Assembly: GCA_947455215.1 (NCBI GenBank)
Contig: CANGNA010000027.1
Coordinates: 1-54,674 of the forward strand
DNA: 54,674 bases
Source: Chitinophagaceae bacterium
GTDB lineage: Bacteria; Bacteroidota; Bacteroidia; Chitinophagales; Chitinophagaceae
Direction: 5' to 3'
Every line of letters starts with the position of its first letter. The first letter of the stretch is position 1. The notes below the pieces were generated by a model. The model was not told where the DNA came from and searched no databases. It saw only the letters and a program-made list of their open reading frames with translations. A program made the position numbers and the translations under genes. Below are positions 33,606 through 41,110 of the stretch, piece after piece.

Positions 33606-33642
33606 TAATGGCTGAATGGCTTCATGACTCAATGGCTCAATA
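33606..33642. repeat. GGCTCAAT-type intergenic repeat, copy 2
   Basis: Several degenerate units of an AATGGCT(N)AATGGCT pattern, with 33624-33642 exactly equal to 5149-5167. It lies between the prmA and rlmN promoters. Confidence 0.65.
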
Positions 33643-33718
33643 CCCGTTTTTTGCACAAATTAGGAGGGCCTTAACTAAGCGAAGAGCAGCCCGGTCGATA
33701 TAAAAACAATATATAACG

Positions 33719-33726
33719 TATCTTTG
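33719..33726 (+). promoter_or_regulatory. -7 promoter box for rlmN
   Basis: TATCTTTG, 4 bases before ATG 33731; the transcript is probably leaderless. Confidence 0.72.
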
Positions 33727-33730
33727 CCCG

Positions 33731-34783
33731 ATGAAGAATTTGCGGGATAGAAGCCTGGTTGAACTGGAAGAAATGATGGCAAAGCTGGGTGAGCCTAAGT
33801 ATAGGGCTAAACAAATATATGAATGGCTTTGGCAGCATGCAACAGGTGACATTAACGAAATGAGCAACCTGCCTAAGGCATTGAGGGAAAAACTGACCGC
33901 AGAATTCACCATACCTAAGGTAAGGAACAACCACAGCCAGTACAGCAGCGATGGTACGATAAAGAACCGCCTGCAGCTGCACGATGATTACTACGTAGAA
34001 AGTGTACTGATACCCGGCGATAAGCGCCTGACTGCGTGTGTATCGTCGCAGGTAGGGTGTTCACTCAGTTGCAGGTTCTGTGCTACAGGCACTATGGACC
34101 GCAAACGTAACCTGGATTTTGACGAGATAGTAGATGAGGTAACTCTGCTGAACGATATAGCCTTGAAGCACCACGGCAAGCCGCTGAGCAATATCGTATT
34201 CATGGGTATGGGTGAGCCGTTGCTCAATTATAGAAATGTGCTGAAGGCAATAGATAAGATCACATCGCCCGATGGCCTGGGCATGAGCCCGCGCCGCATC
34301 ACGGTATCTACAGCCGGCGTAGCCAAAATGATCCGCCAGCTGGGCGATGATAAAGTACGATTTAAGTTGGCGTTGTCTCTGCATGCCTGTAACGATACCA
34401 AGCGCAACGAGATAATGGCCATTAACGAGACCAATAATCTTAAAACGCTGATAGAGGCCCTGAACTATTTCTATCAGCAAACCGGCAACGAGATAACGTT
34501 TGAGTATATTTTGTTCAAGGATTTCAACGATTCTTTAAAGGATGCCGACGAATTGATAAAGATATATCGCCAGGTGCCTGCCGACCTGGTGAACATTATA
34601 GAATATAACCCTGTGCAGGGTATGAAGTTTGAAAAGCCCGACGAAGCGAAGACCGACGCCTTCATGCGCTACCTGCAGGCGCATAGGGTAAATGTGCACC
34701 TGCGCCGTAGCCGGGGCAAGGATATTGATGCGGCATGTGGCCAGTTGGCCAATATCGATCTTTCGAAAGTACCTGTTGCTTAA
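33731..34783 (+). CDS. rlmN: Dual-specificity 23S rRNA/tRNA methyltransferase RlmN
   Basis: A radical SAM enzyme that methylates C2 of A2503 in 23S rRNA and A37 in some tRNAs. The 350-residue product has the CxxxCxxC cluster motif at Cys110, Cys114 and Cys117 (GCSLSCRFCATG), the methyl-carrying second Cys336 (DAACGQLAN), and the conserved VFMGMGEPLLNY and VSTAGV segments. The length is normal. It overlaps the convergent small membrane protein by 4 bases. Confidence 0.97.
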   Translation: MKNLRDRSLVELEEMMAKLGEPKYRAKQIYEWLWQHATGDINEMSNLPKALREKLTAEFTIPKVRNNHSQYSSDGTIKNRLQLHDDYYVESVLIPGDKRLTACVSSQVGCSLSCRFCATGTMDRKRNLDFDEIVDEVTLLNDIALKHHGKPLSNIVFMGMGEPLLNYRNVLKAIDKITSPDGLGMSPRRITVSTAGVAKMIRQLGDDKVRFKLALSLHACNDTKRNEIMAINETNNLKTLIEALNYFYQQTGNEITFEYILFKDFNDSLKDADELIKIYRQVPADLVNIIEYNPVQGMKFEKPDEAKTDAFMRYLQAHRVNVHLRRSRGKDIDAACGQLANIDLSKVPVA

Positions 34784-35388
34784 AAGGTATGGACATAGCT
34801 GAGGCCCGCGCCGGAAACGCGCAGCTCATCCAGTATACGGCCCCAGCGGTCGTGGTATTTGTTGTGCGATAGTAAAATGATGTTGTCCAGCGCAGTAAGG
34901 AAGATGCCTTGCACCAGTAAGGCTTTGCCATAGCCCAGGTTCATATCGCGGGTTTGTGCATTGTCTTTGGCATGACCTGCCAGGTATGCTCCGGTTACCA
35001 TACAGGTAAGGTCGAGCCCAAGATGCACTAATAGCACATCCCTGTCGTTTTTATAGTATTGTATGGCGCTGTTGGGGTTGAACCTTGATGTGAGTTGTTT
35101 GCGGGTGCGCAGCATGCTGTAAACGGCCACTCCGCCATTTACCACGCCAACTATGCCGTTCATCTGGTGGAAGTACTTCCACTCATCTGTTTTGGCTACG
35201 TTGTAGCCTACAGCACCATCTGCAAAGCTGGCCGCAGCCCAGGCGGCGCGCACATTGGCGCTTTTTACATTAATGATCATGCGCTGCTTATCGTATTCGG
35301 CAATAGAATCCCTGAATGATATCTGGCCGAGGCTATTGATAGCACACAGCACCAGCACAAACAATAAAAAGATACGATGGCAACGCAC
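34780..35388 (-). CDS. Small membrane protein with signal peptide, unknown function
   Basis: A 202-residue protein with a signal (IFLLFVLVLCAINSLGQIS) and three to four further hydrophobic segments. YFHQMNGIVGVVNGGVAVYS and VHLGLDLTCMVTGAYLAG recall the DUF6992 family of Bacteroidota membrane proteins (alternating glycine-rich helices), but I am not certain of this. The function is unknown. It overlaps the rlmN 3' end by 4 bases and has its own -7 box at 35412-35405, downstream of the pyk terminator, so it is a separate unit. Confidence 0.7.
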   Translation of the reverse strand: MRCHRIFLLFVLVLCAINSLGQISFRDSIAEYDKQRMIINVKSANVRAAWAAASFADGAVGYNVAKTDEWKYFHQMNGIVGVVNGGVAVYSMLRTRKQLTSRFNPNSAIQYYKNDRDVLLVHLGLDLTCMVTGAYLAGHAKDNAQTRDMNLGYGKALLVQGIFLTALDNIILLSHNKYHDRWGRILDELRVSGAGLSYVHTF

Positions 35389-35404
35389 AGATGATAATTT
35401 GCAG

Positions 35405-35412
35405 CAAAGCTA
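35405..35412 (-). promoter_or_regulatory. -7 promoter box for the small membrane protein
   Basis: TAGCTTTG on the minus strand, 16 bases before ATG 35388. Confidence 0.6.
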
Positions 35413-35416
35413 TATT

Positions 35417-35444
35417 AAAAAAGCGCTCCTGAAAGAAGCGCTTT
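35417..35444 (-). terminator. Terminator after pyk
   Basis: On the minus strand, stem AAAGCGCT/AGCGCTTT with a 9-base loop followed by a T-run. Confidence 0.8.
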
Positions 35445-35490
35445 GAAAATGAATGTATGAAACACTATGCCGGGCTGTATTGAGGCATAG

Positions 35491-35515
35491 AGCCATCAAG
35501 CTATTAAGCCATTAG
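35491..35515 (-). repeat. GGCTCAAT-type intergenic repeat, copy 3
   Basis: On the minus strand TAATGGCTTAATAGCTTGAT and a further ATGGCT unit begin at the pyk stop codon, with the same 8-9 base period as copies 1 and 2. Confidence 0.5.
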
Positions 35516-36933
35516 ATCACCTTGGTTATCTTCAGCATATTTGTAGGCAGGTGCTCAGCTACCGGTGTGCTGCCGGTGTTTACCACCACATCGCCACTGT
35601 TCAGCAGCCCTTTCTCTTTCAGGAAGGCTACCTGGTCGTTGATGATGTCGTCAAGACTTTCTTCTTTGTCGTAATAAAATGCCTGCACGCCCCAGCTAAG
35701 GCTCAGCTGGTTGACCAGTGTCTGCGTTTTAGTGAACACATATAGCGGTGAATGCGGGCGATAGCTGGATAACATGAAACCGGTGTACCCGGATTGGGTT
35801 GTGCCTATCAGGGCATTGGCATTAATGTCTTTGGCTATTTCGCACGCGTTGTAACACAGGGCATCGCTCAGGAAAGAGGGCGAGTGTGGTTGTGGCACAA
35901 GATTGCGGTGATATACGGTCTCTTCTTTTTCCACTTCGCGGATGATGCTCACCATGGTACGGATCACCAACTCAGGATATTGGCCCATTGCAGTTTCTCC
36001 GCTCAGCATTACAGCATCGGCACCTTCCATTACGGCGTTAGCCACGTCGGTTATCTCGCTGCGGTTGGGGCGGGTGCGATCTATCATGCTCTCCATCATC
36101 TGGGTGGCTATGATCACCGGCTTGGCCCTATGGATACATTTACGAACAATGTTCTTTTGTATCATCGGTATCTGTTCCAGCGGCAGCTCTACGCCCAGGT
36201 CGCCACGGGCCACCATTACAGCGTCTGATGCCAATATGATCTCGCGCAGATGCTCCAGTGCTTCCGGCTTTTCTATCTTCGATATGATCTTGGCCTTGCT
36301 GTTCTTTTCTTTCAGTCGCCTTCTCAGATCTGTAACGTCGTCGGTGCGGCGTACAAAGGAAAGAGCTACCCAGTCTATATCCTGGCTGATGATGAAGTCC
36401 AGGTCATTCAGGTCTTTCTCTGATAAAGAGGGTAAGGATACATTGGTGTCGGGCAGGTTCACGCCCTTCTTGGATGTCAGCAGGCCGGGTGTCAATACTT
36501 CTACTTTCACCTTGTTCTCCTGCGTTATCTCCTTTACCAGTACTTCTATCTTGCCGTCGTCCAGCAATATCTTTTCGCCGATCTTCACGTCTTTATGAAA
36601 GTCGGGGTAGCTGATATAAATATTATCTAGGGTGCCTATTGTCTTTTCGTTAGAGAAATAAAAATTGTCGCCTTTGTGCAGGAACAGTCCGTCGTTCTCT
36701 ATTTCACCTACGCGCAGCTTCGGGCCTTGCAGGTCGGCCAGTATGGCTATATTGAACGGGAAAGTACTGTTAATAGCATGTATATGGTCTATAACAGCTT
36801 TGTGTTGTTCGTGCGTGCCATGCGAAAAATTGAGCCGGAACACATTTACACCCTCTTGTACCAGGGCTAATAATTTTTCATAAGTATTGGAAGCAGGGCC
36901 AACTGTGGCAATGATCTTTGTTTTATGTAACAT
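35512..36933 (-). CDS. pyk: Pyruvate kinase
   Basis: Transfers phosphate from phosphoenolpyruvate to ADP in the last step of glycolysis. The 473-residue length is normal. Motifs are TKIIATVGPAS, RLNFSHG, ILADLQGPKLRVG, SKIEKPEAL (catalytic Lys), MVARGDLGVELP, PVIIATQMMESM and the C-terminal allosteric-domain region. TATATTTG lies 4 bases upstream of the ATG. The stop codon is embedded in the GGCTCAAT-type repeat and a terminator follows. Confidence 0.97.
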   Translation of the reverse strand: MLHKTKIIATVGPASNTYEKLLALVQEGVNVFRLNFSHGTHEQHKAVIDHIHAINSTFPFNIAILADLQGPKLRVGEIENDGLFLHKGDNFYFSNEKTIGTLDNIYISYPDFHKDVKIGEKILLDDGKIEVLVKEITQENKVKVEVLTPGLLTSKKGVNLPDTNVSLPSLSEKDLNDLDFIISQDIDWVALSFVRRTDDVTDLRRRLKEKNSKAKIISKIEKPEALEHLREIILASDAVMVARGDLGVELPLEQIPMIQKNIVRKCIHRAKPVIIATQMMESMIDRTRPNRSEITDVANAVMEGADAVMLSGETAMGQYPELVIRTMVSIIREVEKEETVYHRNLVPQPHSPSFLSDALCYNACEIAKDINANALIGTTQSGYTGFMLSSYRPHSPLYVFTKTQTLVNQLSLSWGVQAFYYDKEESLDDIINDQVAFLKEKGLLNSGDVVVNTGSTPVAEHLPTNMLKITKVI

Positions 36934-36937
36934 GATA

Positions 36938-36945
36938 CAAATATA
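36938..36945 (-). promoter_or_regulatory. -7 promoter box for pyk
   Basis: TATATTTG on the minus strand, 4 bases from the ATG; probably leaderless. Confidence 0.68.
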
Positions 36946-37026
36946 CTTTTCTTACCCCACACGCAATGTGCTGAAAAAGTTAATTATAAATGACCCGGAA
37001 GTAGATACTCCGGGTGTATCATTAGC

Positions 37027-37494
37027 TTAATTTTTTATAAATATCTGGGTATAATACACCTGCCCGGATGAACTTGTGGCGATGCCAATGCCGGTCAGGT
37101 TGTAATCGCCCTCCATGTTCTTTTTGTGTACCGGGCTGTGTATCCAATTGTCCACCACATGTGCTGCGTTGCCTGATGTGTATTGCACGTTTTCTGCCAT
37201 AGATGTGGCGTTGGGTATGGCTTTGGCCAACCTGTCGAAACGACTATTAAATCCATCATGGCCAAAAGCTACTGAGCCGGTGGCCATGTTCCGGCTGTGT
37301 TTAGCGGCCTCTTTATTGATAGTTTCGTGCAACTTCAGTGGTTTAAGCCCTTTACTCTGTCGGTACTTGTTCACCAGTTTATAGATATCATCAACCGTGG
37401 TTGCCTTTCGCTCCGGCGCTTTGGCTGTTATAGGCCCCGTTCCGGTAAGGGTCAGCATCATCAGCAAGAAGAAAAAATATACGGTTTGCTTCAT
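37027..37494 (-). CDS. CAP-domain (SCP-like) secreted protein
   Basis: A 155-residue exported protein with a signal peptide (MKQTVYFFFLLMMLTLTG) and one CAP domain. LVNKYRQSKGLKPLKLH, the cleft His in AAKHSRNMA, FGHDGF, SMAENVQY and WIHSPVHKKNMEGDYNLTGIGI are typical of bacterial SCP-like/YkwD proteins. The biochemical role of bacterial CAP proteins is mostly unknown. ATG 37503 is also in frame; 37494 gives a standard signal. No -7 box was seen. It lies 33 bases downstream of the AraC regulator on the same strand. Confidence 0.9.
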   Translation of the reverse strand: MKQTVYFFFLLMMLTLTGTGPITAKAPERKATTVDDIYKLVNKYRQSKGLKPLKLHETINKEAAKHSRNMATGSVAFGHDGFNSRFDRLAKAIPNATSMAENVQYTSGNAAHVVDNWIHSPVHKKNMEGDYNLTGIGIATSSSGQVYYTQIFIKN

Positions 37495-37527
37495 GTTATG
37501 CATAATACAGAAAATGTGCCATTTTTA

Positions 37528-38526
37528 CTACAGTGCTATCTGCTCATAGCAGTCGTCGTTGATCATTTTCCTGTTATACTTTCTCCGGTAAGCCAGCGGG
37601 GAAAGCCCGGTGATCTTTTTGAATATACTGCGGAACGCCTTGTCGTCGGTATAGCCAACGGCATACATCACTTCGTTCACATTATTGTTCCCGCTTTCAA
37701 AGCTTTTCTTGGCGGCTTCCATACGCACGCGTTGCAAATATTCTACCGGTGTATTTGCCGTTGCCTTTTTAAACCTGCGCTCAAAATTGCGCCTGCTGAT
37801 AGCAAATTTTTGTGCTATTGTATCGATGTTCATTTTTTTGTCCAGGTTCTCTTCCATATACGCCTGTGCCTGTTTTATCGGCTCATCTTCATGGTCTTTT
37901 TGCCCTCGGAAAATAGTGAATGGCGACTGGCTGTCGCGTTCAAATTCAATCTCCATCAGTTTGGCAATATATATAGCTACCTCGCGCCCGGCATACTTCT
38001 CTACTATATACAACACCAGGTTCAGAAAAGAGTAAGCGCCGCCGCTGGAATATATGCCGTCCTCATCGGTCACTATCTTATCGGTCATCAGTGTGATATG
38101 GGGAAACATCTGGCGGAAGGCATCGGCAGCCATCCAGTGTGTAGAACAGCTTTTGCCATCCAGCAACCCGGTCATTGCCAGCAGGAATGCACCGGTGCAA
38201 AGGCTGGCCACCTCTGCGCCATTAGCATGCTCTTTCCGTATCCAGGGGATAAAATCAGTATTCTGCGCTACGTAGGGCACGCTGATAGCAGAGATAATGA
38301 CCAGGTCTGACTTGCGCGCCTGTTCAGGCGTTACATCGGGCGTTACGGTAAAGGCGCCGCCATACAAGGCAGACCTATCGTCCAATCCCACCAGTTGTAT
38401 GTTGAACATTGGTTCTTTGCCGGCGCGCCGCAGATAGGCATTAACAGCATTGAATATCTTGTAGCTACCCAATACGCTGCTGAGTATATACTCTCCGCGG
38501 GGAACAATAATGGAAATTTGTTTCAT
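37528..38526 (-). CDS. GlxA-type AraC regulator with DJ-1/PfpI domain
   Basis: A 332-residue transcription regulator. Residues 1-185 form a DJ-1/PfpI-like domain, with the nucleophile-elbow Cys in VASLCTGAFLLAMTGLLDGK. Residues 215-315 form an AraC DNA-binding region with two helix-turn-helix units (IDTIAQKFAISRRNFERRFK and VNEVMYAVGYTDDKAFRSIF, each 20 or fewer residues as given). GlxA-type regulators usually respond to small metabolites. It is divergent from a VOC protein gene across 161 bases and may control it. Confidence 0.92.
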   Translation of the reverse strand: MKQISIIVPRGEYILSSVLGSYKIFNAVNAYLRRAGKEPMFNIQLVGLDDRSALYGGAFTVTPDVTPEQARKSDLVIISAISVPYVAQNTDFIPWIRKEHANGAEVASLCTGAFLLAMTGLLDGKSCSTHWMAADAFRQMFPHITLMTDKIVTDEDGIYSSGGAYSFLNLVLYIVEKYAGREVAIYIAKLMEIEFERDSQSPFTIFRGQKDHEDEPIKQAQAYMEENLDKKMNIDTIAQKFAISRRNFERRFKKATANTPVEYLQRVRMEAAKKSFESGNNNVNEVMYAVGYTDDKAFRSIFKKITGLSPLAYRRKYNRKMINDDCYEQIAL

Positions 38527-38605
38527 GGCACCCTGTATTTGTTGTTTGTAAATTTACAGCTATATGTTGGCGCAAACAACCCTGTAGGTTGTCGTAATTA
38601 CCTGT

Positions 38606-38635
38606 TTGTGGCCGGTTGTAACAAATATAATTTTG
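38606..38635 (+). promoter_or_regulatory. Promoter of the VOC gene
   Basis: TTG at 38606-38608 and TAATTTTG at 38628-38635, spaced by 19 bases, an excellent fit to the Bacteroidota promoter. Confidence 0.7.
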
Positions 38636-38687
38636 AGGTAATAATTGATAACTAATTTTTTCCTTTCAAACTTTAAAAAGCAAGATC

Positions 38688-39071
38688 ATGAACAGCAATG
38701 TAAACACACTCAACTGGTTCGAAATATCTGTAAGCGATATGGCCAGGGCAAAGGAATTTTATCAAACAGTATTCAACATCGAGATGCAGGAAATGGAGAT
38801 GATGGGTATGAAGATGGCCATGTTCCCGTCAGAGAACATGAATGGTAAAGTATCCGGCGCACTGGTAGAAGGCCCGATGCACAAGCCAAGTATGGATGGA
38901 GCTAAGATCTATTTTAATGGCAACCCGGATCTGGCCGACGCGCTTAGCCGTGTAGAAGCTGCCGGTGGGAAGGTAATGATGCCTAAAACAAAGATCGGCG
39001 ACGATATAGGCCACATGGCGTTCTTTACCGATACTGAAGGCAATGCAGTAGCCATGCATTCCAGCAACTAA
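38688..39071 (+). CDS. VOC (glyoxalase/bleomycin-resistance fold) protein
   Basis: A 127-residue single-domain VOC protein. The first beta-alpha-beta unit NTLNWFEISVSDMARAKEFYQ and the second half with IYFNGNPDLADALSRVEAAGGKV and the metal/substrate segment GHMAFFTDTEGNAVAMHS (each listed at under 20 residues or in parts) fit the family. VOC proteins are metalloenzymes or binding proteins with varied substrates, so the function is open. It is divergent from an AraC/DJ-1 regulator that may regulate it, and its 3' end is followed by a long palindrome. Confidence 0.88.
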   Translation: MNSNVNTLNWFEISVSDMARAKEFYQTVFNIEMQEMEMMGMKMAMFPSENMNGKVSGALVEGPMHKPSMDGAKIYFNGNPDLADALSRVEAAGGKVMMPKTKIGDDIGHMAFFTDTEGNAVAMHSSN

Positions 39072-39080
39072 ATGTCAATA

Positions 39081-39118
39081 CGATTAGCTAATCAGCTAAT
39101 TAGCTGATTAGCTAATCG
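39081..39118. repeat. Perfect 38-bp palindrome between convergent genes
   Basis: Each half is CGATTAGCTAATCAGCTAA; the second half is its exact reverse complement. Each half itself contains GATTAGCTAATC, a shorter palindrome. It ends 2 bases before the stop of the next convergent gene (39120) and may act as a bidirectional terminator or as an intergenic repeat. Confidence 0.9.
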
Positions 39119-39119
39119 T

Positions 39120-41021
39120 TTACCGCCGTAGCCGTACTTCCACTCTCCTGTTTTTGCGTTGTCCTTCTTCAGTATCGTTGGGTGCAACGGGGTTGGCTTC
39201 GCCCCAGCCTTTAGCTATTATCTGCGTAGCATCTATACCCATCCCTTCCAGGGTTTTGGCTACCTGTTGGGCCCGCTTGTTCGACAGCTCTTCATTGATC
39301 ATCGGTGTGCCTGTATTGTCAGTATAAGCACTCACATATAAAACATAATCGTGGTCGAGCAGAAAAGGATCCACCCCTTTTCCCAGCACGGCCATATCGG
39401 CTTGTGATAGTTCTACTTTGTTCACATCAAAATGTACTACGGCCAGTAGGCTGTCATGTATGGGTTCTTTGTAGTCCTCCGGCAGCATGGGCACATTGCG
39501 GATGAGCGGCTGGTAGGTGTATGGCCTGTCGAAGGTGAAAGTGTCTGTTATGGCCGTATAGCCTACATGCACTACACTCATCACGTACTGCTTGTGCATA
39601 AATGCAGGTATCAGGAAACTGCCATCGCCCCGGTTGCTATGAAAGGTATAAATAGTATCACCGGTACGCATATCTATAAGATAGATGACCGCAAAGTTCA
39701 GCCGCTCTTTCGACAAGCTGTCATATATATATCCACCCACAAAACTGACCGGCTGCGGTTGCATGGTATAGTCCAGCTCCGATTGGTAAATGTCGAAATT
39801 ACCTGCCGGTCCTTGCCGGTCTGAAGCAAAGAACATTTTTTTGCCATCGGCGCTTATCCACTCACTCTGCTCATCAAATGGAGTATTGATAGGATAGCCC
39901 ATATTTACTGCAGCAGAGAATGAACTGTCGCCAATGCGATGGCTGATGTACAGGTCTGTACCGCCCATGCCGGTGTGCCCGTTGCTGGTGAACAGGAAGG
40001 TCTTGTTGTCTAAGGCTATGAACGGTGCTGTTTCATCGCCAGGTGTATTGATATTGGGGCCTGCATTCACCGGCAGTTGCCAGCGGCTGTTCTCGAACCG
40101 CGATACCCATATGTCAAGGCCGCCGTAGCCGCCTTCGCGGTCGCTAACAAAATACAATTCCCTGTTGTCGGGCGACAGGCAGGGCATGCCCTCGTATGCA
40201 GGGGTATTGATCGTGCCGCCAAAAGGTCGCGGGATGGACCAATCGCTGTCGGCTGCTATGCGGTAAGACATGAACAGATCATATCCCCCTTCAGCCCAGC
40301 CATTCTCGCTCCTGTTATCGTTCCGCGACAGGAATAAGTAATGCCCGTCGGCAGATATACATTGCGACTGCTCACTGCTGATGGTATTGATCGGCTCGCC
40401 CATGTTATAAGGGCGCAGCCATTCGCCGCAGGAGTCTGCACGGCCCACATAAATATCGTCGTCCATGTTATTTACCCTGCGGGTAAAATAAAGTACTGAG
40501 CTATCGGTGGTTTGCGATGGGAATAGTTCTGGGTATTTGCTGTTGATACGTGGGCTGATGTTTACGGGCCTGTAGGCGTGTATGTTGTTATACGCTGAAC
40601 GGATAAAATTACATTGCCGGCGCAGCCTGTCCCACGCAGCCGTATCCTTGCCATCCTGGTAGGCATTAATGATGCGGAGTGCACTGTCGGGCATATCGTT
40701 ATAAGCAAAACTGCGGGCCAGCGGCAAGGCAAAATACTTGCGCCCGTTCTTACAGTTAGCCGATGCCTGCCGAAAAACTTCTGTGGCTTCCCTGAACTTA
40801 TGCTGGCGGAAATACCATTCCCCCAATTGACTGTACAGTATGGGGTTGCCGGGCTCTTTTTTTATAGCCTTCTGCATCAGCCGGAAGGCATCGCTTTTGT
40901 GCCAGTAGGTCCACTTGTCCTGGGCTGCGTTATAAAAATGCCTTGCACGCTTCTTTGTTTGCGCCATAGTGGCACAGCACAACAATACACAGCAAAAGAG
41001 CAATGATAGTTTTCGCAGCAT
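39120..41021 (-). CDS. PorE-like TPR/propeller/OmpA outer-membrane-associated protein
   Basis: A 633-residue exported protein. A signal peptide (LSLLFCCVLLCCATMAQ) is followed by TPR-like helices (about 25-130), a PD40-type beta-propeller (about 165-420, with repeats such as LSPDNRELYFVSDREGGYGG), a carboxypeptidase-regulatory-like domain (about 425-500) and an OmpA C-terminal domain (about 525-633, LSNKRAQQVAKTLEGMGID and NRRVEVRLRR). The OmpA part should bind peptidoglycan. This domain order is that of PorE, a type IX secretion component in Porphyromonas, but paralogues with the same order exist. A -7 box lies at 41045-41038. Confidence 0.85.
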   Translation of the reverse strand: MLRKLSLLFCCVLLCCATMAQTKKRARHFYNAAQDKWTYWHKSDAFRLMQKAIKKEPGNPILYSQLGEWYFRQHKFREATEVFRQASANCKNGRKYFALPLARSFAYNDMPDSALRIINAYQDGKDTAAWDRLRRQCNFIRSAYNNIHAYRPVNISPRINSKYPELFPSQTTDSSVLYFTRRVNNMDDDIYVGRADSCGEWLRPYNMGEPINTISSEQSQCISADGHYLFLSRNDNRSENGWAEGGYDLFMSYRIAADSDWSIPRPFGGTINTPAYEGMPCLSPDNRELYFVSDREGGYGGLDIWVSRFENSRWQLPVNAGPNINTPGDETAPFIALDNKTFLFTSNGHTGMGGTDLYISHRIGDSSFSAAVNMGYPINTPFDEQSEWISADGKKMFFASDRQGPAGNFDIYQSELDYTMQPQPVSFVGGYIYDSLSKERLNFAVIYLIDMRTGDTIYTFHSNRGDGSFLIPAFMHKQYVMSVVHVGYTAITDTFTFDRPYTYQPLIRNVPMLPEDYKEPIHDSLLAVVHFDVNKVELSQADMAVLGKGVDPFLLDHDYVLYVSAYTDNTGTPMINEELSNKRAQQVAKTLEGMGIDATQIIAKGWGEANPVAPNDTEEGQRKNRRVEVRLRR

Positions 41022-41037
41022 TTTTCGAAAAGTACGC

Positions 41038-41045
41038 CAAAAATA
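41038..41045 (-). promoter_or_regulatory. -7 promoter box for the OmpA-domain protein
   Basis: TATTTTTG on the minus strand, 16 bases from the start. Confidence 0.55.
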
Positions 41046-41110
41046 AAAACTATGTGCATTCGGCGATAAATCTGAAATTTGCTACAGAATAATCTATATC
41101 AGTATTTTAT

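Noticed and set aside
33585-33656. 24-codon N-terminal extension of PrmA
   Set aside because: It is made of an intergenic repeat and lies upstream of the -7 box.
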